Source: Alphaproteobacteria bacterium (GTDB taxonomy: Bacteria > Pseudomonadota > Alphaproteobacteria > Rhizobiales > Xanthobacteraceae). From it: a DNA stretch of 13,311 nucleotides. The stretch lies in assembly GCA_005884465.1 (NCBI GenBank), contig VAZH01000116.1:1-13311 (forward strand), written 5' to 3'. A program made the position numbers and the translations under genes. The notes beneath the pieces were generated by a model. It was not told the origin of the DNA and made no database searches. It saw only the letters and a list, made by a program, of their open reading frames with translations. Of this stretch, positions 6,645 to 13,132 are shown piece after piece; position 1 is the first letter of the stretch; each line of letters opens with the position of its first letter.

Positions 6645-7130
6645 CTAAAACTCCCCGTGGCCCTGCGGATCGACCAGCCGATTGATCCGCTGCGCGGCGG
6701 CGATCGCGAACCGCACCGTCATCAGCTTGCGGGTCGGCGCCGGCAGTCGATGCTCCGGCGCCTCGCAATGCATATGCGCGCCATAGGCGTCGGCGACGAT
6801 CAGCCCGGTCTCCGCCGGAAAAATCTCGCACGGCAGGTCCTGGGTGAAGGCGAAGAACAGCCGGTCGCAATGCGTCCGGTAGTCCTGCCACTTCTGGTCG
6901 GCGCGCAAATCCTCGATCGATGATTTGATCTCGACGATCCAGATCTCGCCGCGCTCGTTCAGCGCCACCAGGTCGGCACGCCGTCCCGAGGGCAGCGGCA
7001 ATTCGCTGACGCAGGAAAATCCCAGCGACCGCAATAGCCGCGCGGTGCCGCGCGCGATCGCCAGCGCCGTCTCCGACTGACGGCGATCCGGCGGCGGCAC
7101 AAGGCTTACCTGGCGGGCGGGCGATTCCAT
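6645..7130 (-). CDS. mmcB: MmcB-family DNA repair protein (PD-(D/E)XK nuclease-like)
   Basis: A 161-residue cytosolic protein. It fits the MmcB family, first described in Caulobacter as mitomycin C-responsive and linked to translesion synthesis by ImuA-ImuB-DnaE2. A restriction-endonuclease-like core is visible: Glu20 in the first helix (RRQSETALAIARG), Asp53 in GRRADLVALN, then EIWIVEIKSS with Glu67 and Lys69, giving the E...D...ExK catalytic pattern. The following SSIEDLRADQKWQDYRTHCDRLFFAF segment is also typical of the family. The ATG at 7130 is the first in the frame and gives the usual length. It is convergent with regR and divergent from the trehalose-synthase-like gene. I see no LexA box in the 190 bases upstream. 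Confidence 0.85.
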   Translation of the reverse strand: MESPARQVSLVPPPDRRQSETALAIARGTARLLRSLGFSCVSELPLPSGRRADLVALNERGEIWIVEIKSSIEDLRADQKWQDYRTHCDRLFFAFTQDLPCEIFPAETGLIVADAYGAHMHCEAPEHRLPAPTRKLMTVRFAIAAAQRINRLVDPQGHGEF

Positions 7131-7209
7131 TGAACTAGCCTAGCCGATTCCGCGGCGGCCCTGAAGGCGCAGATCGTGCGGCAGGCTGGCGGAGCCTAAA
7201 AAAATCGTC

Positions 7210-7229
7210 GTCCCGGCGTTCGCCGGGAC
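7210..7229. repeat. REP-like palindrome
   Basis: GTCCCGGCG (7210-7218) and CGCCGGGAC (7221-7229) are exact reverse complements separated by TT. It is preceded by a run of seven A bases and ATCGTC. Near-identical palindromes (GTCCCGGCG-AA/TT-CGCCGGGAC) are, as I recall, scattered in intergenic DNA of Bradyrhizobium and relatives. It lies in the 192-base gap between the mmcB start and the trehalose-synthase-like gene, 93 bases before that gene. Only one copy is present in this window. Confidence 0.7.
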
Positions 7230-7322
7230 AAGGCTTTCATAGTGGCGGGAACCCGCAAAGCTCTTATCGCTTATAAAAAGGCCGCTGAACACGGGAGGCG
7301 GACCGAGGAGAGCTGCCTCAGC

Positions 7323-9023
7323 ATGATCGACGACCTTTGGTACAAGAATGGCGTCTTCTATTGTCTTTCGGTCGGCACCTATATGGATGCCAATGCCGAT
7401 GGCGTCGGCGACTTCGCGGGGCTGTTGCGCCGGCTGGATTATTTGCACGGGCTCGGCGTCACCGCGATCTGGCTGATGCCGTTCCAGCCCTCGCCGCGCA
7501 GGGATGACGGCTACGACATCTCCGATTATTATGGCGTCGATCCGCAATACGGCACGCTCGGCGATTTTGTCGAGTTCACCCATGGCTGCCAACAACGCGG
7601 CATCCGCGTCATCATCGATCTCGTCATCAATCACACCTCCGATCAACACCCCTGGTTTCGCGAGGCGCGAAGTTCCCGGGATTCGCCATACCGCGACTGG
7701 TATGTCTGGTCCGACAAGAAGCCCGCCAACGCGGGCAAAGGCATGGTGTTTCCTGGCGTGCAAAAATCGACCTGGACGCGCGATAAGGAGGCCGGTGCCT
7801 GGTTCTTCCACCGCTTTTATGACTTCCAGCCCGACCTCAACACGTCGAATCCGCACGTGCAGGCCGAGATCCTCAAGATCATGGGCTTCTGGATTCAGCT
7901 CGGCGTCTCCGGCTTCCGCATGGACGCGGTGCCATTCGTGATCTCCACAAAGGGAGCGAAGGTCCGCAAGCCCGTCGAGCAGTACGACATGCTGCGCTCG
8001 TTCCGGGAATTTCTGCAGTGGCGGCAAGGCAAGGCCATCATCCTCGCCGAAGCCAATGTGCTGCCCAAAACCGACATGGAATATTTCGGCAAGGCCGGCG
8101 ATCGCATGCACATGATGTTCAATTTTCAGGTCAACCAAAATCTGTTTTATGCGCTCGCGTCCGCCGATTCCCGCCCGCTTGCCAAATCGCTCGCGGCGAC
8201 CAAGCCGCGGCCCGCCACCGCGCAATGGGGCCTCTTCCTGCGCAACCACGACGAGCTCGATCTCGGCCGATTGACCAAGACGCAACGCGAGCTGGTGTTC
8301 AAAAAATTCGGCCCGGACAAGGACATGCAGCTCTACGATCGGGGAATCCGGCGCCGGCTGGCACCGATGCTGGGCGGCGACAGGCGGCGTCTCGAACTTG
8401 CCTACAGCCTGATGTGCACGCTGCCGGGTACACCGGTGTTCCGCTATGGCGACGAAATCGGGATGGGCGATAATCTCGACCTGCCTGAGCGCAATTGCGC
8501 CCGAACCCCGATGCAATGGTCGACCGAACCGCATGCCGGTTTCACCGACAGCGACAAGCCGTGCGCGCCGGTGATCGACAAAGGCCCATACGGCTTTGAA
8601 CACGTCAACGTCGCCAAGCAGCGCCGCGATCCCGACTCGATGATGAACTGGACCGAGCGCATCATCCGGATGCGCAAGGAGGTCCCGGAGATCGGCTGGG
8701 GCGATTTTAAGGTGATTCCGGCGCGCGATCCCGCCGTGCTGATCATCCGCTATGACTGGCGCAACAATTCCGTGCTGTTCGTGCACAATCTCGATGCGAA
8801 ACCGCGGGAGATCGCGTTTGCAACCGGCCTCCCCGGAGAGGCCGGCAAGCTCCTGGTCAATTTGCTGTCGGAAGACCACAGCCGGACCAACAAGCGCGGC
8901 AGGCACAGACTCGTCCTCGAACCCTACGGATATCGCTGGTATCGCATAGGAGGCCTCGACTATCTCTTGAAGCGCAGCGACATCGACACCGTCGGAGCAG
9001 GCAAGCGCAGCCATCCGGCGTGA
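7323..9023 (+). CDS. Trehalose-synthase-like GH13 alpha-glucosyltransferase/alpha-amylase family protein
   Basis: A 566-residue cytosolic enzyme without a signal peptide. The full TIM-barrel set of GH13 motifs is present: DLVINHTSDQHPWF (99-112), the nucleophile Asp201 in GFRMDAVPF, acid/base Glu243 in ILAEANV, and transition-state Asp310 in LRNHDEL. The wording of these motifs, plus DRGIRRRLAP, GTPVFRYGDEIGMGDN and RTPMQWS, is that of trehalose synthases (maltose glucosyltransferases, TreS), which interconvert maltose and trehalose. A short C-terminal beta domain (about 480-550) ends with PYGYRWYRIGG. No maltokinase domain is fused, unlike many TreS proteins. The ATG at 7323 is chosen because family sequence begins there and GAGGAG lies about 10 bases upstream; the longer frame back to GTG 7242 starts just after the palindromic repeat. 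It faces the second GH13 gene. Assignment to GH13 is certain; the reaction (isomerase or plain glucosidase) is inferred. Confidence 0.85.
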   Translation: MIDDLWYKNGVFYCLSVGTYMDANADGVGDFAGLLRRLDYLHGLGVTAIWLMPFQPSPRRDDGYDISDYYGVDPQYGTLGDFVEFTHGCQQRGIRVIIDLVINHTSDQHPWFREARSSRDSPYRDWYVWSDKKPANAGKGMVFPGVQKSTWTRDKEAGAWFFHRFYDFQPDLNTSNPHVQAEILKIMGFWIQLGVSGFRMDAVPFVISTKGAKVRKPVEQYDMLRSFREFLQWRQGKAIILAEANVLPKTDMEYFGKAGDRMHMMFNFQVNQNLFYALASADSRPLAKSLAATKPRPATAQWGLFLRNHDELDLGRLTKTQRELVFKKFGPDKDMQLYDRGIRRRLAPMLGGDRRRLELAYSLMCTLPGTPVFRYGDEIGMGDNLDLPERNCARTPMQWSTEPHAGFTDSDKPCAPVIDKGPYGFEHVNVAKQRRDPDSMMNWTERIIRMRKEVPEIGWGDFKVIPARDPAVLIIRYDWRNNSVLFVHNLDAKPREIAFATGLPGEAGKLLVNLLSEDHSRTNKRGRHRLVLEPYGYRWYRIGGLDYLLKRSDIDTVGAGKRSHPA

Positions 9024-9088
9024 GAGGCGGCCGATGAGCACACCCCCTCTCGAGCAAGCGATTGCGTTGGCATGGGACCGACGCTGGT

Positions 9089-10696
9089 TTACGGGACAAG
9101 CGATGTACCGATCATCACACCCTCATCGCCGCGCAGATCCAACGCGCCCTGTATTTTTTCACCTTGTCTGTCGAGGAACGTCGAAAGCAAAATTTCGCCG
9201 CTGAGGCCTGCCGCGTCCGACTTGATCGAAACCGGCTCCGCTCCCAGGTTGAGCGCGATCACGACCGTCGTTTCGCCGCTCTCCCTGCGGTAGAGCAACA
9301 AATCTCCCTCGGCCACAATCGGCACGTAGTCGCCAGACACGAGTGGTGGCAATTTTTTTCGCAAGCCGATCAGCGCCCTGTAGAGGCTCAGGATCGAGGC
9401 GGCGTCGGCGTCGAGATTGGCCACGTTTTCGTGGCGAAAATCGTCCGCCAGCGGCAGCCACGGCGTGGATGTCGAGAAGCCCGCGTAAGGCGTCGCATCC
9501 CATTGCATCGGGGTCCGGCAGCCGTCGCGGCCGACGCCGATCCCCGGAACGTTCTTCTCGAAGGGATCGCGCACCTGCTCCGGCGCGATCGCCACTTGAT
9601 GCATCCCGATCTCGTCGCCGTAATAGAGCGTCGGCGTTCCCCTTAAGCTCAACAACAGCATCGCGGCGACGCGCGCCTGCGCCCGTCCTACCCGGCTTGC
9701 CACCCGCGGACGATCATGATTACCCAGCACCCAGTTCGGCCATGCGCCCTGAGGCAGCGCGGCTTCATATTCGAAAATGATTTTCTCGATTCCGCGCGCG
9801 TTCCATGGCGCCGACAGCAGCGCAAAGTTGAACGGCAGATGCGTCCCCGCAAGATCCTTGCCGTAATAGGCAACGAGGCGTTCGAGCGGAAGATAGATTT
9901 CACCAATCAACACACGCGAATCGAATTCATCGATCACGCGCCGCATCTCCGCGATCACCTCATGGACTTCAGCCTGATCGGTGGAGTTTAGCGGCAGAAT
10001 CCTCTCATGCGGCGGCCGGCCCTCGCGATAATCCGGATTTGGTGGATTGTCGCGAAACGCTGCGTCCTTGATCAGGTGCCAGATCACGTCGACCCGGAAA
10101 CCGTCGACGCCTTTGCCAAGCCAGAAGCGCATCACGTCATAGATGGCCCGGCGCACCGCAGGATTGCGCCAGTTCAGATCCGGCTGCTGGGCAAGGAAGG
10201 CGTGATAATAATATTGCCCCGTCGTGGCGTCGTATTGCCAGGCGCTGCCGCCGAATTCCGACAACCAGTTGCCAGGCGGCCCGCCGTCCGCCGCCGGATC
10301 GCGCCAGATGTACCAGTCGCGCTTTGGATTGTCGCGCGAACCCCGGCTTTCGACGAACCAGGGATGCTGATCGGAGGTATGGTTGGGCACGAGATCGAGG
10401 ATGACTCTGAGCCCACCGGCATGCGCGGCGTTTGCCAGCGCCTCGAAGTCGGCCATCGTGCCGAACAGCGCATCGACCCCTGTGTAATCGGCGATGTCAT
10501 AACCGAAATCGGCCATCGGCGAGGGAAAGATCGGCGACAGCCAAATCGCGTCAACGCCGAGCGATTGCAAATAGGGCAGCCGCCCGATGATCCCCCTGAG
10601 ATCGCCGACCCCGTCGGCATTGGTGTCCTGAAACGAGCGCGGATAGATTTGGTAGAAAATGCCGTGCCGCCACCACAATTTGTCGCGCTGATTCAT
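9089..10696 (-). CDS. GH13 alpha-glucosidase / oligo-1,6-glucosidase
   Basis: A 535-residue cytosolic enzyme that should release glucose from short alpha-glucans. GH13 motifs in order: DLVPNHTSDQHPWF (101-114), QPDLN (171-175, the oligo-1,6-glucosidase subfamily motif), nucleophile Asp203 in GFRVDVIWH, acid/base Glu266 in VLIGEIYLP, and Asp328 in LGNHDRPR. Near the N terminus, DTNADGVGDLRGI is the calcium/loop motif of the subfamily. The residue after the nucleophile is Val204; in this group Val favours alpha-1,6 bonds (yeast isomaltase) whereas Thr or Ala is common in alpha-1,4 enzymes. The ATG at 10696 is followed at once by family sequence (LWWRHGIFYQIYPRSF); the ribosome site is weak (AGAAGA). 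It is convergent with the trehalose-synthase-like gene (65 bases between stops), so the two are not co-transcribed although their substrates probably connect. Confidence 0.92.
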   Translation of the reverse strand: MNQRDKLWWRHGIFYQIYPRSFQDTNADGVGDLRGIIGRLPYLQSLGVDAIWLSPIFPSPMADFGYDIADYTGVDALFGTMADFEALANAAHAGGLRVILDLVPNHTSDQHPWFVESRGSRDNPKRDWYIWRDPAADGGPPGNWLSEFGGSAWQYDATTGQYYYHAFLAQQPDLNWRNPAVRRAIYDVMRFWLGKGVDGFRVDVIWHLIKDAAFRDNPPNPDYREGRPPHERILPLNSTDQAEVHEVIAEMRRVIDEFDSRVLIGEIYLPLERLVAYYGKDLAGTHLPFNFALLSAPWNARGIEKIIFEYEAALPQGAWPNWVLGNHDRPRVASRVGRAQARVAAMLLLSLRGTPTLYYGDEIGMHQVAIAPEQVRDPFEKNVPGIGVGRDGCRTPMQWDATPYAGFSTSTPWLPLADDFRHENVANLDADAASILSLYRALIGLRKKLPPLVSGDYVPIVAEGDLLLYRRESGETTVVIALNLGAEPVSIKSDAAGLSGEILLSTFLDRQGEKIQGALDLRGDEGVMIGTSLVP

Positions 10697-10946
10697 TTCG
10701 GAAATCTTCTCTGAGATCGCGTTGCCCGGGGTAACGCCGCACCCGCTGACAGGTTCAGGGCGGCCAATCCCTAAAGCGCACCCCGCATAACAATGGCGAC
10801 ACCGCTATGACAGGCGGAGGATGCCGCGAAAAAGCTCCTGAGGTCGACCGTCCGAGACCTAGCCGGGACCCGCGACCGATCCTATCTCGATCAAAATGCT
10901 TCAATCTTGCCCTTGGCGGGGCTTAAAAAACCGGCATTGTGCTGAC
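10697..10946. other. Divergent intergenic region between glucosidase and MBL-fold genes
   Basis: 250 bases between two divergent starts, which must hold both promoters. I see no open frame of note, no strong palindrome and no convincing -35/-10 pair. A weak 5-base inverted repeat (AGGTC...GACCT, 10841-10860) was the only symmetric element noticed, and it is within chance expectation. Confidence 0.4.
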
Positions 10947-11615
10947 ATGACCCAGGAAGCCGAAACCAAAGCAAAAGCCGGTGCTATCATCGTCCCGGTG
11001 ACGTTGTTTGAGCAGAACTGCACCCTGATCTGGTGCGAAGCTACCAAGAAGGCCGTGGTGATCGACCCCGGCGGCGATGTTGCGAAGATTCAGGCGGCAA
11101 TCAAGCAGACCAATGTTCGGGTCGAGAAAATCTGGTTGACCCACGGCCACATCGACCATGTCGGCGGCGCCGCCGAGCTGCGCGACGCGCTGAAGGTGCC
11201 GATCGAAGGCCCGCACAGCGCCGACAAATTCCTGCTCGACAATGTGGTGACGAGCGGCGCGCGATTCGGCATCACAGGCGTACGCGATTTTGCGCCGGAC
11301 CGCTGGCTCAATGAGGGCGATCAGGTCTCGATCGGCGAGGTGACCTTCGACATCCTGCATTGCCCCGGCCATTCACCCGGCAGCGTGGTGTATTTCAGTA
11401 ACGAAATGCGCTTTGCCCATGTCGGCGACGTGCTGTTCAACGGTTCGGTCGGACGCAGCGACATTCCCGGCGGCAATCACTCAACGCTGATCAAGTCGAT
11501 CAAGGACAAGCTATTGCCGCTCGGCGACGACGTCGCTTTCATCTGCGGCCACGGCCCTGGCTCCAGCATCGGCCACGAACGGATGACCAATCCGTTTCTC
11601 ACCGGCGCGATGTGA
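10947..11615 (+). CDS. Metallo-beta-lactamase-fold hydrolase, YcbL/glyoxalase II-like
   Basis: A 222-residue cytosolic hydrolase. The two-metal site is complete: THGHIDH (65-71; His66, His68, Asp70, His71), His142 in CPGHSPGS, Asp161 in HVGDVLF, and His202 in ICGHGPGS. The GHSPGSV...GDVLFNGSVGRSDIPGG...GHGPGS wording is that of the YcbL-type glyoxalase II group, which hydrolyse glutathione thioesters such as S-lactoylglutathione; the longer C-terminal substrate domain of classical glyoxalase II is absent. ATG 10947 is chosen because relatives start near it; the frame runs 17 codons further upstream with no family resemblance. No clear ribosome site is seen. It faces the HxlR gene across 71 bases. 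The exact substrate cannot be read from sequence. Confidence 0.9.
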   Translation: MTQEAETKAKAGAIIVPVTLFEQNCTLIWCEATKKAVVIDPGGDVAKIQAAIKQTNVRVEKIWLTHGHIDHVGGAAELRDALKVPIEGPHSADKFLLDNVVTSGARFGITGVRDFAPDRWLNEGDQVSIGEVTFDILHCPGHSPGSVVYFSNEMRFAHVGDVLFNGSVGRSDIPGGNHSTLIKSIKDKLLPLGDDVAFICGHGPGSSIGHERMTNPFLTGAM

Positions 11616-11637
11616 CCATCGGGCTGGCGATTAGCCT

Positions 11638-11676
11638 TGATCGGCCTCGGCAGTTTTCCGGCGATGCCTTCGATCA
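11638..11676. terminator. Possible bidirectional terminator between convergent genes
   Basis: TGATCG (11638-11643) pairs with CGATCA (11671-11676), and inside it GGCA (11649-11652) pairs with TGCC (11665-11668). It lies in the 71-base gap between the MBL-fold and HxlR stops. The stems are short, interrupted, and not followed by a T tract, so the call is weak. Confidence 0.2.
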
Positions 11677-11686
11677 GCGACCCGTT

Positions 11687-12064
11687 CTATTCGGCCGCGA
11701 TCATTTCCACCGGATTGGCCTGCGCGAGATGACGCGCGCCCCAGTCGCGGATCGCGGCAATGACCGGAACAAAACTCTTGCCCTTGCGGGTCAGGCGATA
11801 CTCGACCTTGGGGGGAACGAGCCCGTAATCCCTGCGGTCGATCAGTCCCGACTCGGTCAGCGCCTTCAATTCGCGGGAGAGCACGCGAGGTGCGATTTCC
11901 GAACTGCCGTCCGAACCTCTGAGCAGGCCGGTTCTGATCTCGCCATAGCGCCTGGGACCATCCTTCAGATCCCAGACGATCCGCAGTTTGTACTTGCCGC
12001 TGATCATCTTCTGGAACGCCGCGACCGGGCAGCCGCAGGTCAGCGCTGATTTCGCCTTCGCCAT
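11687..12064 (-). CDS. HxlR-family transcriptional regulator
   Basis: A 125-residue winged-helix regulator, expected to bind DNA as a dimer. The HxlR pattern is clear: CGCPVAAFQKMISGKYKLRIVWDL (Cys10, Cys12; the 'W/Y-K..I...L' helix), GPRRYGEIRTGL, a recognition helix around IAPRVLSRELKALTESGLI, and the wing VPPKVEYRLTRKGKSFVPVI. Cysteines at this N-terminal position are the redox or electrophile sensor in several HxlR proteins (YodB, QorR), so thiol sensing is a reasonable inference. The start at 12064 is decided by an excellent ribosome site; the frame runs 28 codons further, but that extension enters the operator region. It is divergent from a QorB-like oxidoreductase gene, the same layout as ytfH-ytfG (qorB) in E. 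coli, which suggests it represses that gene and itself. Confidence 0.92.
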   Translation of the reverse strand: MAKAKSALTCGCPVAAFQKMISGKYKLRIVWDLKDGPRRYGEIRTGLLRGSDGSSEIAPRVLSRELKALTESGLIDRRDYGLVPPKVEYRLTRKGKSFVPVIAAIRDWGARHLAQANPVEMIAAE

Positions 12065-12067
12065 GGC

Positions 12068-12076
12068 ATCACCTCC
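12068..12076 (-). promoter_or_regulatory. Strong ribosome binding site of the HxlR gene
   Basis: On the minus strand GGAGGTGAT lies 3 bases before the ATG at 12064 (7 bases from the end of GGAGG). It is a perfect match to the 16S rRNA 3' end and decides the start against the longer reading from 12148. Confidence 0.8.
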
Positions 12077-12093
12077 AGCAACGCGTTTGCTCT

Positions 12094-12127
12094 GACTTTC
12101 CAAAATACCGGCAGGCGCGAGAAAGTC
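12094..12127. promoter_or_regulatory. Inverted repeat GACTTTC / GAAAGTC in the divergent promoter region
   Basis: GACTTTC (12094-12100) and GAAAGTC (12121-12127) are exact reverse complements, 20 bases apart, so their centres are 27 bases apart. It sits 30-63 bases upstream of the HxlR start. It could be a two-half-site operator or a chance match. Confidence 0.3.
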
Positions 12128-12130
12128 CAT

Positions 12131-12151
12131 AGTATCATTTTTGTCCATACT
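12131..12151. promoter_or_regulatory. Candidate HxlR operator, AGTAT-N11-ATACT
   Basis: AGTAT (12131-12135) and ATACT (12147-12151) form inverted arms around 11 bases in the 153-base gap between the divergent HxlR and oxidoreductase genes. Operators of HxlR proteins are often AT-rich with TACT/AGTA-like arms (YodB for example), and this is the most AT-rich patch of the gap. A direct repeat GTCCATA (12125-12131 and 12143-12149) overlaps it. Position and symmetry fit autoregulation plus control of the oxidoreductase; the match is by eye. Confidence 0.35.
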
Positions 12152-12217
12152 TGCGTTATTGCTCCCTAAGGCGCCAAATCCTCTTCACCCCAGGACATGC
12201 CTGACAGGAGACGGACC

Positions 12218-13099
12218 ATGATCCTCGTGACAGGCGCCACCGGGCTGAACGGGAAAGAGCTGCTGCGCCGGCTCTCGGCGAGGGGTGTTGCCGTGCGTGC
12301 GCTGGTGCGCAATCCGGCCAAGGCCGGGGCGATCGCGGCGCTGCCGCAGGTTGAAATCGTGCAAGGCGACATGGCGCGCCCCGAGACGCTTACGGCGGCT
12401 CTGCGCGACGTCGACCGCGCGATGCTGATTTCGTCGTCGGACCCCATGATGCTCGATGTCCAGTCGAACTTCATCGATGCGGCAGGGAAGGCCGGGGTGA
12501 AGCACATCGTCAAACTGTCCGGGATCATGCCGGAGCTCGATTCGGCATTTCGCTTCGCCCGGATGCACGGCGAGATCGAGAAAAGGCTGGAAGCCTCCGG
12601 AATGGCGTTTACGCATTTGCGGGCTGGCGAATTCATGGCGGCCTATTTTAGACAGGTCCCTGCCATCGTTGCCAAGGGTGCGATGTTCCTGCCGATGGAT
12701 GACGCCAGGATCGCATCGATCGATGTCGGTGACATCGCCGACATCGCGGCCGACGTCCTGACCAGCTCGGGGCACGAGGGCAAAACCTATCCCCTCACCG
12801 GCCCCGAGGCGCTGACGATGACGCAAGTGGCAGAAAAACTTTCAGCCGCCACCGGAAAGACCATCCGCTATGTCAATGTCCCGCCGGAGGCTGCACGGCA
12901 GGCCCAGCTCGCCGCTGGAATGCCACCCTATCTGGCCGATGCCTTGTTCGAATTGTTCGCCGAGCGACGCAATGGCAAGGAGGCAAAGGTATGGCCCGAC
13001 GCCGGAGCGCTGCTTGCGCGGCCGCCGACCTCATTTGACGAATTTGCCAGGCGCAACGCCTCGGTATTCAGGGGCGAAGCGCCGCCTCCACAAGTCTGA
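12218..13099 (+). CDS. NmrA/QorB-type NAD(P)H-binding oxidoreductase (atypical SDR)
   Basis: A 293-residue cytosolic protein with a Rossmann fold at the very N terminus: MILVTGATGLNG has the GxxGxxG dinucleotide motif (Gly6, Gly9, Gly12), and Arg31 after the second strand (VRALVRNP) favours NADPH. Then come VEIVQGDMARPETL (strand plus the conserved D), a KHIVKLSG strand, and RMHGEIEKRLEASGMAFTHLRAGEFM, which matches the NmrA/QorB 'H...E..L..SG...T.LRpg.fm' pattern. No Tyr-x-x-x-Lys catalytic motif is present, as expected for this atypical group. E. coli QorB of this family reduces quinones with NADPH. ATG 12218 is set by AGGAGA 7 bases upstream; the frame extends 7 codons further. It is divergent from the HxlR regulator gene and probably co-transcribed with the small gene 33 bases downstream. 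NAD(P)-binding role is firm, substrate inferred. Confidence 0.9.
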   Translation: MILVTGATGLNGKELLRRLSARGVAVRALVRNPAKAGAIAALPQVEIVQGDMARPETLTAALRDVDRAMLISSSDPMMLDVQSNFIDAAGKAGVKHIVKLSGIMPELDSAFRFARMHGEIEKRLEASGMAFTHLRAGEFMAAYFRQVPAIVAKGAMFLPMDDARIASIDVGDIADIAADVLTSSGHEGKTYPLTGPEALTMTQVAEKLSAATGKTIRYVNVPPEAARQAQLAAGMPPYLADALFELFAERRNGKEAKVWPDAGALLARPPTSFDEFARRNASVFRGEAPPPQV

Positions 13100-13132
13100 T
13101 CCACGCCGATGTGAGCAACCAAGGAGCCGTCA

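Noticed and set aside
7140..9041. A 633-codon open frame on the minus strand fully overlapping the trehalose-synthase-like gene
   Set aside because: The plus-strand product has complete GH13 catalytic motifs. The antisense product is rich in His/Arg/Ala/Gly and shows no family motif; long antisense frames are expected in GC-rich codon-biased genes.
9022..9051. GAGAGG...CCTCTC inverted repeat between the two convergent GH13 genes as a terminator
   Set aside because: Only 6 base pairs with an 18-base loop and no T tract; too weak to list as a feature.
10007..10714. Plus-strand 235-codon frame opposite the glucosidase gene
   Set aside because: No motif seen, and the opposite frame is a full-length GH13 enzyme.
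12065..12148. Upstream extension of the HxlR gene to the ATG at 12148
   Set aside because: The perfect GGAGGTGAT site just before 12064 and the usual HxlR length point to the shorter form, and the extension covers the symmetric operator-like sequences.
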